From Mycobacterium ahvazicum (lineage in GTDB: Bacteria; Actinomycetota; Actinomycetes; Mycobacteriales; Mycobacteriaceae), in assembly GCF_900176255.2 (NCBI RefSeq), contig NZ_FXEG02000002.1, forward strand, positions 1,860,001-1,924,000: a DNA stretch of 64,000 nucleotides. Direction: 5' to 3'. Both the position numbers and the translations under genes were made by a program. Shown in pieces: positions 37,821 through 45,838 of the stretch; within the stretch, counting starts at the first letter, position 1, and each line of letters starts with the position of its first letter. Below the pieces are notes generated by a model. It did not search any database and had not been told where the DNA came from. It worked only from the letters and a program-made list of their open reading frames with translations.

Positions 37821-38341
37821 CCGAATTCGACCTGCCGCCCGAATCGGCCCCTCCGGGACCGCTGATCCGGCTCGTTCGCGATCAGCGCGTGGCATTCGTG
37901 CTGGTCGGGGGCATCAACACGGTGGTCGGGTTCGGAATTTTCGTTGCCTGCTCGGAAACCGTAGGGCATGCGGTCGACGTCCGGTTCGGCAAGGTTGCCG
38001 GGTCGCTGGTCACCCTCGGGATTGCGCACGTACTGAGCGTGCTGTTCGCGTTCGTGATGCATCGACGGTTCGTGTTCCGGGTCCGCGGCCACGTGCTGCG
38101 AGACCTGGCGCGCTTCTGGAGCGTCTATCTCACCGCCGGCGCCATCAATGTCGTTGCCCTGCCTGCCCTGGTGGAACTCGGTCTGAGTCGCATCCCAGCG
38201 CAAGCGATCATTCTGGCGTCCACGACGCTGCTGAGCTACTTCGGCCACCGCTACTTCTCGTTCCGGCGAAGTGGGGGTGGCACCCACCCCTCCGATGCCG
38301 AGGACGAGCGTCGCGCACCACCTGGCGTTGGCGCGGCTTAG
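37817..38341 (+). CDS. GtrA-like small membrane protein (lipid-linked sugar flippase)
   Basis: 174 residues with four membrane helices (about 20-40, 50-72, 95-115, 122-142) and the GtrA/DPMS pattern LVGGINTVVGFGIFV near the first helix and SYFGHRYFSF after the last. GtrA proteins are thought to move polyprenyl-phosphate-linked sugars across the membrane. Start GTG 37817 overlaps the rfbG stop, so translation is probably coupled to CDP-sugar synthesis. Together with the DPM1/GtrB-like gene at 33564 and the polytopic protein at 38338 it forms a possible Gtr-type trio. Confidence 0.85.
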   Translation: MTEFDLPPESAPPGPLIRLVRDQRVAFVLVGGINTVVGFGIFVACSETVGHAVDVRFGKVAGSLVTLGIAHVLSVLFAFVMHRRFVFRVRGHVLRDLARFWSVYLTAGAINVVALPALVELGLSRIPAQAIILASTTLLSYFGHRYFSFRRSGGGTHPSDAEDERRAPPGVGAA

Positions 38342-39822
38342 GACGTCGTCGAGGCGGCCGGTTCGTGTGCCTCCGGCGTTGCTGCTGCCTCCACTGGCGC
38401 GTCCGGATTTCGCGCGTAAATGACGATGATGATCACCAGTGTCACAAGCCACAGCATCGGCACCAGCGTCGCCGTGGTCAGCACCGTCAGCTCCTGAATC
38501 GGCGGGCCGTCCTTCCGGTACAGCAGCACCGTCATCGGGGGGCTCGGCAGCGCGATCGTCGCGAGGGTCAGTGCCGTGGACACGCTCAACCAAACGCCTA
38601 CGGTGCGGTGGTGGCCGGCGACCGCCGCAAGCCGATCGAGGATCCCGGTGCCAGGCGGACCGTCTGGATCACGCACCAGCAGCGCAGCGATCGGCAGGGC
38701 GAACACGAAGTAGTAGCTGATGCTCACCATCGGGAACAGGGCGGCGGTCACCAGCAGCACGATGCCCGCGATGACCGGCGGAATTCGTCGTCCCAGCGCC
38801 AGCACGGCGGCGACGACCAGGACGAGGATCACATACCCGATCATCGAGCGCGGACCGGCCAGATAGCCGTCGGGCATTTTGCCGCCGGTCTGCAAGAACA
38901 TCAGAATGTCCGGCGCCAGCAGCAGCGATCTGCTAAACGACACGTTCGAGGTCGCGACGGCACTGACACTGCCGGCGCCGTAGCCAAGAACGCCGGCCGC
39001 CGATTGCACGATGTTGTGCGGAAAGTGTTGCGGCCAAAACAAATACGCGGCGACATTGAGAACGATTGCGCCGCCCAGCGCGATGCCGCCCCACCGCCAC
39101 TGCCGGACGGCGAACAACACGACTACCAGCACGATGAATTGCGGTTTCAGCAGCGCGGCCAGGATGACCATCACCGCGACAAGTCCCCACCGCTGCCGAA
39201 CCAGTGCGATCAGAAACACCAGGCCGATCGGGGCCAGGAAGCCGACTGAGTTCGCCCGGTCGATCACCGACCACACCGGGATGGCCGCGGCGCCGCAGGC
39301 CACGAAAACCACGATCCGCTCCAGGCCCACAGCGCCGCGGGCCGCCCAGACCGCGGGCGACAGCACCGCGACCGTTAGGGCGAGCAGGTAGCCCAACAGC
39401 CCGATCACCGGTGCGCCCAATAGTTTGCCCAGTAGCCCAAAAGCCACCTGCGGAAGCATGCCGGCGGCCGGGTAGTTGTTGACCGCCAGCTGGTGGTAGT
39501 CCGGCTGTACGAATATGTCGAATGGCTCCCACGGATTGGCTCGCATCCCGTACATCACTTCGAATGCGTAGTCACTGAAGCAGTGCCGGCCGATGTTCGT
39601 GCCCCAGTCGAGGTAGCAATCGGCGTACGGGAAAGCGAGCAACGAAGAGATCACATCGATCGCGAAGTATTGCGTCAGAACAAAACCCGTGAATACCGAA
39701 ACCGCGGTCGCCAGCAGGATGGTGCCGAGCACGATGGTGCGGGGGGACTGCCCGGTCACGGTCGCAAATCCGTTCCGCAACGCCGTGACCGGACTGCGTC
39801 GTGACTTGGTGGGTTGGTTCAT
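38338..39822 (-). CDS. large polytopic membrane protein, probable GT-C glycosyltransferase
   Basis: About 494 residues with roughly ten to twelve membrane helices. The first extracytoplasmic loop is long and rich in aromatic and acidic residues (FPYADCYLDWGTNIGRHCF, FVQPDYHQLAVNNYPAAGM), where GT-C enzymes that use lipid-phosphate sugars keep their catalytic Asp. No close family recognised. ATG 39822 is preferred over 39828 because GAGGAGA is then at proper spacing. It ends in a 4-bp overlap with the convergent gtrA-like gene. The likely role is transfer of the lipid-linked sugar to the GPL or another acceptor outside the cytoplasm. Confidence 0.65.
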   Translation of the reverse strand: MNQPTKSRRSPVTALRNGFATVTGQSPRTIVLGTILLATAVSVFTGFVLTQYFAIDVISSLLAFPYADCYLDWGTNIGRHCFSDYAFEVMYGMRANPWEPFDIFVQPDYHQLAVNNYPAAGMLPQVAFGLLGKLLGAPVIGLLGYLLALTVAVLSPAVWAARGAVGLERIVVFVACGAAAIPVWSVIDRANSVGFLAPIGLVFLIALVRQRWGLVAVMVILAALLKPQFIVLVVVLFAVRQWRWGGIALGGAIVLNVAAYLFWPQHFPHNIVQSAAGVLGYGAGSVSAVATSNVSFSRSLLLAPDILMFLQTGGKMPDGYLAGPRSMIGYVILVLVVAAVLALGRRIPPVIAGIVLLVTAALFPMVSISYYFVFALPIAALLVRDPDGPPGTGILDRLAAVAGHHRTVGVWLSVSTALTLATIALPSPPMTVLLYRKDGPPIQELTVLTTATLVPMLWLVTLVIIIVIYARNPDAPVEAAATPEAHEPAASTTS

Positions 39823-40043
39823 CTGCATTCTCCTCGGTTCTGCGCGAAACGAAGCAAAGCAGGGACTTCAACTGCCGCCGGGCAGCCCAGACCCATTGGG
39901 TGGCACACTACCGGGTGCGGCGCGTTGCAGGGCAAGGACGAAGGAGATGTTTGCCGCATGTCGAAGCCGTGGTTGGAGAGCATTTCGCGCCGCAGATCCG
40001 GCCGGGTCGGCAATGATTGGCACATCGACTGTCGGGAGGGACC

Positions 40044-41384
40044 ATGGGTCTGCCAGTTTCGCACTACGACGTAGGCGTTATCGGCCTTGGCTATGTCGGG
40101 CTGACGCTCGCGACGGTGCTGGCCGAGGCTGGCAACAAAGTGATCGGCGTTGAGAAGCGGACCGAGGTGGTCGACCAGACCAACGCCGGGATACCGCACT
40201 TCTCCGAGACCGGATTGCAGGACGCACTGTCGCGGGTCGTCGGCTCGGGAAGCCTGGTGGCCGTCGGCCAACTCAGTCCAGATGCGGTGTGCGACACGTA
40301 CATCATCACGGTCGGCACGCCGCTTTCCAGTGACGGCCTGGTGCGCACCGACATGATCGAGGCAGCCAGCCGCGAGGTCACCGCGAACATGAGCGACGGC
40401 GCGCTGGTGATCCTGCGTTCCACTGTCAAAGTGGGGACCACCCGCGAGGTGGTCTCGCCCATCCTCGCCGAGTCCGGCAAACGCTTCGATATCGCCATGT
40501 GCCCCGAGCGCACACTCGAAGGCCAAGCGCTGCAAGAACTGCGCGAATTGCCGCAAATCGTAGGCGCGGACGATCCCGCTGTCAGCGACCGCGCCGCCGC
40601 CATCTTCCGCCGGCTGACCAACTCCATCGTCCAGGTGTCCAGCCCGGAGACCGCCGAAATCATCAAGCTCGTCGACAACACCTATCGCGACGTGCATTTC
40701 GCGTTCGCCAATGAAGTAGCGCGATTGTGTGACGCGTTCGCGGTCAACGCGCACGAGGTGATCTCTTCCGGGAAGCTGGGGTACAAGCGGACGAACGTAC
40801 CGCTGCCCGGCCTGGTGGGTGGTCCGTGCCTGGAAAAGGATCCGCACATCCTGCTGCAGAGCGCCCGCACCCGCGGCATCGAATTGGAGATCACCAAGGC
40901 AGGCCGGCTCGTCAACGAGCGCCAGCCGGCGGAGACCGTCGGATTCGTCAGTGACGAGGTCGCCAGGCGCAACCTGCCTTCGCCGTTGCGAATAGCATTG
41001 CTAGGCATGGCCTTTAAGGGCATCCCAGCCACCGACGATCTCCGCGGATCAATGTCCATCAAGGTGCTGGACCAACTGAAGAAGGCTCATCCGGACGCCG
41101 AAATTCGACTGTTCGACCCGGTGATCGCGACCGAGCAGCTTACGGCGAGTTTCCCGGACGAGCGCATCTTCGACCGCCTCGGTGATGCGGTCAGTGGCGC
41201 GTCCGTCGTGATCATCGGCAACAACCATCCGGAGCTGGGCAGGATTTCGCCACGCACGATCAGCGAGTTCATCGTGCCCGACGGCTTCGTGTTCGACTAC
41301 TGGAATCACTTCAGCCACTTGCCCTCGTCCGAGCTGGGCAACTCGTACTTTGCGGTCGGCAACAGCAGGGCGGAGCTTTCATGA
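40044..41384 (+). CDS. UDP-sugar dehydrogenase (WecC/UDP-GlcA type)
   Basis: 446 residues. NAD-binding VGVIGLGYVGLTLATVLAEA, central domain with STVKVGTTRE and CPERTLEGQAL, and the catalytic cysteine in GGPCLEKDPHIL. The two-step oxidation gives a UDP-hexuronic acid. The GGPCLEKDP form and EGQALQEL stretch are closer to UDP-N-acetylmannosamine dehydrogenases (WecC) than to UDP-glucose dehydrogenases, but the split is not certain. ATG 40044 has GGGAGG 7 nt upstream; the frame opens earlier (TTG 40017) without support. Its stop overlaps the following epimerase start (ATGA). Confidence 0.87.
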   Translation: MGLPVSHYDVGVIGLGYVGLTLATVLAEAGNKVIGVEKRTEVVDQTNAGIPHFSETGLQDALSRVVGSGSLVAVGQLSPDAVCDTYIITVGTPLSSDGLVRTDMIEAASREVTANMSDGALVILRSTVKVGTTREVVSPILAESGKRFDIAMCPERTLEGQALQELRELPQIVGADDPAVSDRAAAIFRRLTNSIVQVSSPETAEIIKLVDNTYRDVHFAFANEVARLCDAFAVNAHEVISSGKLGYKRTNVPLPGLVGGPCLEKDPHILLQSARTRGIELEITKAGRLVNERQPAETVGFVSDEVARRNLPSPLRIALLGMAFKGIPATDDLRGSMSIKVLDQLKKAHPDAEIRLFDPVIATEQLTASFPDERIFDRLGDAVSGASVVIIGNNHPELGRISPRTISEFIVPDGFVFDYWNHFSHLPSSELGNSYFAVGNSRAELS

Positions 41385-42370
41385 GCACTCGCGTGGTAGT
41401 GACCGGCGGCGGCGGGTTCATCGGCGCGTATCTGGTCAGACGTCTGGTCCGGGACGGCTGGGATGTCGCCGTCATCGACACCATGGTGCGTGGCGAGGCC
41501 GGGCGCCTGGCCGAAGTAGCCGACGATATCGAGCTTGTCAGCTGCGACGTCCGCGACCAGGACGCACTCGAACGAGCGTTCGCCGGCGCCGAGGTCGTCA
41601 TGCATCTCGCGGCGATCAATGGCACCGAAAACTTCTACAAACGCCCAGAGTTGGTGTTGGACGTGGGATTACGCGGTGCGTTGGCGGTGGTCAATGCAGG
41701 GCGCAACGCAGGCGTGCCGGATCTGGTGGTCGCCTCCAGCGCGGAGGTGTATCAGACGCCCTCGATAGTGCCCACGCCGGAGACGATTCCGCTGATGCTG
41801 CCGGACAGCCTGAATCCCAGGTATTCCTACGGCGGGTCGAAGATCGTCAGCGAGTTGATCGCATTCGACTACGCCCAGGACCATTACCGCAAGGTTCAGG
41901 TGTTTCGCCCGCACAACGTGTACGGCCCCGACATGGGCTACAAGCACGTCATACCGCAATTCATCGCCAGGGCCCGGGCAGCGCGCGACGCGACGCCGAG
42001 CGGGCCGGCGCCGTTCGAGATCCAGGGCGACGGCACCCAGACGCGCGCGTTCTGCTATGTCGACGACATCGTCGACGGCGTGCTCACCATGTACCAGAAC
42101 GGTGGTCACCGCGAGATTTTCCACATCGGCAACGACGAAGAGGTGTCGATTCGGGACCTTGCCGGCCGGGTGGCGAAGGCCGTCGGGATCGAGGTGGAGA
42201 TTCGTCCCACCGAGGAGGCCGAGGGGGGCACCCCGCGCCGGTGTCCCGACATTCAAAAGATGCGCGGGCTCGGCTATCGGCCCGGCGTGGGCCTGGACGA
42301 AGGCCTGAAGCGCACGGCCGCTTGGTACCTTCGACACGGCAGCGACGCCGTGACCAACGAGTTGTTGTGA
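41381..42370 (+). CDS. nucleotide-sugar epimerase/dehydratase
   Basis: 329 residues. Rossmann start VVVTGGGGFIGAYLVRRLV, active-site ASSAEVYQTP and YSYGGSKIVSELIA (Y-x-x-x-K), VFRPHNVYGPDMG and TRAFCYVDDIVDG. It resembles UDP-glucuronate 4-epimerases/decarboxylases and related WbpV-like enzymes. Translation is coupled to the UDP-sugar dehydrogenase by ATGA overlap, so it probably acts on that uronic acid. The GDP-fucose-synthase-like gene starts 7 bp downstream. Confidence 0.85.
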   Translation: MSTRVVVTGGGGFIGAYLVRRLVRDGWDVAVIDTMVRGEAGRLAEVADDIELVSCDVRDQDALERAFAGAEVVMHLAAINGTENFYKRPELVLDVGLRGALAVVNAGRNAGVPDLVVASSAEVYQTPSIVPTPETIPLMLPDSLNPRYSYGGSKIVSELIAFDYAQDHYRKVQVFRPHNVYGPDMGYKHVIPQFIARARAARDATPSGPAPFEIQGDGTQTRAFCYVDDIVDGVLTMYQNGGHREIFHIGNDEEVSIRDLAGRVAKAVGIEVEIRPTEEAEGGTPRRCPDIQKMRGLGYRPGVGLDEGLKRTAAWYLRHGSDAVTNELL

Positions 42371-42377
42371 GGTGCCC

Positions 42378-43319
42378 ATGGATCTAGGTTCACGGATTTA
42401 CGTTGCCGGTCACCGCGGCATGGTGGGCTCCGCAATCACCCGGCGGCTGTTGGGCGAGGGTTTCACCGACATCGTGACCCGCACACACGACGAATTGCCG
42501 CTCGACGATCCTGGCGCGGTGGAGGAATTCTTCGCCGCGCAGCGTCCGGAGTACGTCGTCCTCGCGGCCGCGAAGGTCGGCGGGATCGTCGCGAACGCGA
42601 CCTACGGCGCCGACTTCATCCGGGAAAACCTGAAAATCCAGACGAATGTCATCGACGCCGCATATCGGTACGGCGCACAGAAGCTGCTCTTCCTGGGATC
42701 GAGTTGCATCTATCCACGAGACGCCGAGCAACCGATTCGTGAGGATGCACTGCTGACGGGCCCGTTGGAGGAAACCAACCTGCCCTACGCGGTGGCCAAA
42801 ATCGCCGGCAAGACGATGTGCGATGCCTATCGAAAGCAGTACGGCTTCAACGCATTTACGGTGATGCCGTCAAATGTCTACGGCGTCGGTGACAATTTTC
42901 ACCCCGAGCATTCCCACGTCGTCGCGGGCATGTTGCGCCGGTTCCACGAGGCCAAAATGGCCGGTGCCGACGAGGTTGTCGTATGGGGGAGTGGCTCGCC
43001 GCTGCGTGAGCTCGTCGACGCCGACGATCTCGCCGATGCGTGTGTCCTGCTGCTGCGTTCCTACGACGGTGGCGGAATGATCAATGTTGGTTCAGGTGAG
43101 GAGATTTCGATCAGAGACCTGGCTCTGTTGATCAAATCCATCGTCGAGTTCGACGGGCGCGTCGAGTTCGACCGCTCCCGCCCCGACGGCACGCCCCGCA
43201 AGATCATGGACAATACGAACCTCACGGCGCTCGGATGGCGGCCTTCGGTGAGCATCGAAGCCGGGCTGAAGAAGATGTACGACTGGTTCCTCGAGTCAGA
43301 TGCGTTGCGCCTGAGCTGA
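42378..43319 (+). CDS. fcl: GDP-L-fucose-synthase-like epimerase/reductase (EpiA)
   Basis: 313 residues. IYVAGHRGMVGSAITRRL is the exact family N-terminus; LFLGSSCIYP, YAVAKIAGKTMCDAYRKQ (Y-x-x-x-K) and NVYGVGDNFHPEHSHV complete the catalytic set. Normally converts GDP-4-keto-6-deoxymannose to GDP-L-fucose. Its usual partner, GDP-mannose 4,6-dehydratase (gmd; Rv1511 next to epiA/Rv1512 in M. tuberculosis), is not in this window, so the substrate must come from elsewhere or differ. ATG 42378 is chosen over GTG 42372. Confidence 0.88.
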   Translation: MDLGSRIYVAGHRGMVGSAITRRLLGEGFTDIVTRTHDELPLDDPGAVEEFFAAQRPEYVVLAAAKVGGIVANATYGADFIRENLKIQTNVIDAAYRYGAQKLLFLGSSCIYPRDAEQPIREDALLTGPLEETNLPYAVAKIAGKTMCDAYRKQYGFNAFTVMPSNVYGVGDNFHPEHSHVVAGMLRRFHEAKMAGADEVVVWGSGSPLRELVDADDLADACVLLLRSYDGGGMINVGSGEEISIRDLALLIKSIVEFDGRVEFDRSRPDGTPRKIMDNTNLTALGWRPSVSIEAGLKKMYDWFLESDALRLS

Positions 43320-43397
43320 TTAGCGAGGCGTCAACCGGGGCGTGGATCGACAACAACGCATGTGAGCGAAGCGGCCTGCTCAGACGTATCGGCGTGT

Positions 43398-43403
43398 TAA
43401 TGT
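43398..43403 (+). promoter_or_regulatory. -10 element TAATGT for a probable leaderless mRNA
   Basis: TAATGT ends 6 nt before the GTG at 43410, so the transcript would begin at the start codon. There is no ribosome-binding site between the two. It separates the FkbM gene from the fcl operon despite a gap of only 90 bp. Confidence 0.5.
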
Positions 43404-43409
43404 GACGCA

Positions 43410-44141
43410 GTGCCTTTGTTGGACAATGCCCGTTTGATCGCGCGTGGCGTCTCCCTCGAGGTGCCACGCTATCTTTCTGAGCGGGCCTGGAAGCGCCAGT
43501 TCGTCGGCCAGCTCAAATCACGTCAGGTTGACGCCGTGTTGGATGTGGGCGCCAACTCCGGCCAATACGCCATGGGTCTGCGTAAGCGCGGGTACCGGGG
43601 GCGCCTTGTCTCGTTCGAACCTCTGGCCGGACCATTTGCCGAGTTGCAGGCCCACGCGTCGAAAGATCCGCTCTGGGACTGCCGGCGGCACGCGCTGGGC
43701 GATGTTGACGGAACGATTTCGATCAACGTCGCGGGCAACTCCGGTGAAAGCAGTTCCGTCTTGCCAATGCTGAAGAGCCATCAAGATGTCTTCCCGGCAG
43801 CGAATTATGTTGGTGCCGAAGAGGTTTCGATTCACCGGCTGGATACGGTGGCGCCCGAGATGCTGCGGCCGTCGGACCGGATTTTCCTCAAGATCGACGT
43901 CCAGGGGTTCGAGAAACAGGTACTCGCCGGGAGCACGGCAACGGTGAACGATCGCTGCGTCGGCATGCAACTCGAACTTTCCTTCCTGCCGTTATATGAA
44001 GGCGGAATGCTGATCCGCGAAGCGCTGGACTTGGCGTACTCATTGGGGTTCACCCTGACCGGAATGCTGCCCTGTTTCACCGATATTCGTAACGGCCGGA
44101 TGTTGCAGGCCGACGGCATCTTTTTCCGTGACGATTCGTGA
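43410..44141 (+). CDS. FkbM-family methyltransferase (Rv1513-like)
   Basis: 243 residues, the length I recall for Rv1513. Class I SAM fold: AVLDVGANSGQYAMGLRKRGY (SAM loop), LVSFEPLAGPFAEL, LKIDVQGFEKQVLAG (motif post II) and MQLELSFLPLYEGG. FkbM enzymes O-methylate sugar or polyketide hydroxyls. It probably methylates a sugar of the outer oligosaccharide. GTG 43410 follows a -10 element directly, so a leaderless message is likely. It is next to a fcl homologue, as in the M. tuberculosis Rv1512-Rv1513 pair. Confidence 0.85.
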   Translation: MPLLDNARLIARGVSLEVPRYLSERAWKRQFVGQLKSRQVDAVLDVGANSGQYAMGLRKRGYRGRLVSFEPLAGPFAELQAHASKDPLWDCRRHALGDVDGTISINVAGNSGESSSVLPMLKSHQDVFPAANYVGAEEVSIHRLDTVAPEMLRPSDRIFLKIDVQGFEKQVLAGSTATVNDRCVGMQLELSFLPLYEGGMLIREALDLAYSLGFTLTGMLPCFTDIRNGRMLQADGIFFRDDS

Positions 44142-44228
44142 TCAAATGCATAGCGACCCTGCAGCATCAGATCGCGGCCCAGCGCCGGGGGAGGCCCGAG
44201 CCCGTATGTCGAGAATCGTGACTCGCGC

Positions 44229-45035
44229 ATGAGCGGACCGATGTTTTCGATCATCGTCCCGACCTGGAAGGCGGCGGCGCACGTCGGTGGCTGCGCCGAG
44301 AGTCTGCTGCGCCAGACCTACACCGATTTCGAGCTGGTGGTGGTGGACGGCGCCTCGACGGACGGGACCCTCGATGTCGTGAACAGCTTTGCCTCCGATT
44401 TCGGCGATCGGTTGATCGTCCACAGCGAGCCCGACAAGGGCATCTACGACGCGATGAACCGCGGCGTCAGCATGGCGACAGGGCAGTGGTTGCTGTTTCT
44501 CGGTTCCGACGACCGACTGCACGACGCGGACACCCTGGCCCGCGTCGCGGCGTTCATCGGCGACAACGAGCCCTGCGACCTGGTGTACGGCGATGTGATC
44601 ATGGGCTCGACAGGTGCCCGCCACGCCGGCGAATTCGACCTCGACCGGCTACAGTTCGAGACCAACATCTGCCATCAGTCGATCTTCTATCGCCGCGAGC
44701 TCTTCGCCGGAATCGGCCCGTACAACCTGCGTTACCCCATCTGGGCGGACTGGGATTTCAACATCCGCTGCTTCTCCAACCCCGCGCTCAACATCCGGTA
44801 CATGGACATCGTCGTCGCCGATTACAACGACATGACCGGCCTGAGCATGCGCACGGGAACCGACAAGGAGTTCAGAAAGCGGCTGCCGATGTACTTCTGG
44901 GTCGGGGCCATGGAAACCGGCAACCGAATGCTCTCGTTCTTCAAGCAAAAGGAAAATCGCCAGCTGGCGGTGCGTGCCTGGCGTACCCGATTGAAGGCCG
45001 TCTCGAAGGCCCGGGCGGACAACCCCGGAACGTAA
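44229..45035 (+). CDS. GT2 glycosyltransferase, WcaA/WcaE-like
   Basis: 268 residues. GT-A fold: FSIIVPTWKAAAHVGGCAES, LVVVDGASTDGT, HSEPDKGIYDAMNRGVSMA and LLFLGSDDRLHD carrying the D-x-D-type metal site; ICHQSIFYRRELF and PIWADWDFNIR are acceptor-side motifs typical of the colanic-acid WcaE/A group. There are no membrane helices, so it is a cytoplasmic transferase adding one sugar of the outer chain. It ends 8 bp from the convergent drrC gene. Confidence 0.87.
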   Translation: MSGPMFSIIVPTWKAAAHVGGCAESLLRQTYTDFELVVVDGASTDGTLDVVNSFASDFGDRLIVHSEPDKGIYDAMNRGVSMATGQWLLFLGSDDRLHDADTLARVAAFIGDNEPCDLVYGDVIMGSTGARHAGEFDLDRLQFETNICHQSIFYRRELFAGIGPYNLRYPIWADWDFNIRCFSNPALNIRYMDIVVADYNDMTGLSMRTGTDKEFRKRLPMYFWVGAMETGNRMLSFFKQKENRQLAVRAWRTRLKAVSKARADNPGT

Positions 45036-45043
45036 TTCGACGG

Positions 45044-45838
45044 TTACAGGTTGCTGGTCTCGGCGCAGATTCGGTAACCGCGCAAGCCCATTGGGACGAA
45101 CAGCGCCAGCATGGCGGCGGTCCACAGTACAGTCATCGCCAGCGGCCAGACTATGGGACCGTCGTAGGCCAGTGCCCGCATCGTCTCGATGGGCGGCGAT
45201 ATCGGTTGGAAGCGGACAAACGGCCGAAGCCAATCCGGGAACATTGCGATCGGTGTGGTTCCCGGATTCACGAATGCCAACGTAACCGTGCCGCCCATGA
45301 TCCAGGTCAACACGGCAGGGCTGGTGGTGCGCAGGACCAGCGCGATCACCAGTGCGGTGAAACCGAGCACCATGATCGACGGAACCAGGATGTAGAGCAG
45401 CGCCCCGGCTAACCCGTGTTTGAAGCGCAGTCCCATCACCATTCCCAGCGCGGTGATCAGGACCGTCCCGACGAGCGCGCGCGCGGCCTCCGCGGTGAGT
45501 CGGCCGGTGAGCGCGCTGGCCCGGTGCACGGGGAGCACCCACATGCGGCTGAGCAACCCCGACTGGCGATCCATCGTGATGCCGACCGCGTTGCCCAGGG
45601 CGCCGAACAATGCGGACAGCACCGCGCAGAACGGGACCAGCCCGTAAAGGCTGTCCACTCCGGTGACTTTGCGCACCTGCTCGCCCAGCACCACTTGGTA
45701 CAGCAGCAACAGGAAGATAGGCAAGAGCAGGGATCCCATCAGCACCGCTCGGTCGCGCCGCCACCGGATCAGCAGCCGAACGGCTTGCAGCCAGCTCTGA
45801 CTCAGCAATGAGCCCTGATCTGCGGCATGGGAGGTCAC
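45044..45838 (-). CDS. drrC: ABC-2 type transporter permease DrrC
   Basis: About 264 residues with six membrane helices and the ABC-2 permease pattern (FGALGNAVGITMDRQSGLLSRM, PVHRASALTGRLTAEA, RFQPISPPIETMRALA). The frame stays open upstream, but GTG 45838 overlaps the drrB stop (GTGA) and begins the family-like N-terminus. With DrrA and DrrB it forms an exporter related to the daunorubicin/PDIM-type DrrABC. In M. avium-complex strains drrC marks the right border of the serovar-specific GPL interval. Confidence 0.88.
   Translation of the reverse strand: MTSHAADQGSLLSQSWLQAVRLLIRWRRDRAVLMGSLLLPIFLLLLYQVVLGEQVRKVTGVDSLYGLVPFCAVLSALFGALGNAVGITMDRQSGLLSRMWVLPVHRASALTGRLTAEAARALVGTVLITALGMVMGLRFKHGLAGALLYILVPSIMVLGFTALVIALVLRTTSPAVLTWIMGGTVTLAFVNPGTTPIAMFPDWLRPFVRFQPISPPIETMRALAYDGPIVWPLAMTVLWTAAMLALFVPMGLRGYRICAETSNL

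Noticed and set aside
17998..40447. Short shared string AAAGTGGGGACCACCCG at about 18000 and 40430
   Set aside because: Encodes unrelated residues in two different genes (KVGTTRR and KVGTTRE contexts); a chance or codon-driven match, too short to be a repeat element.
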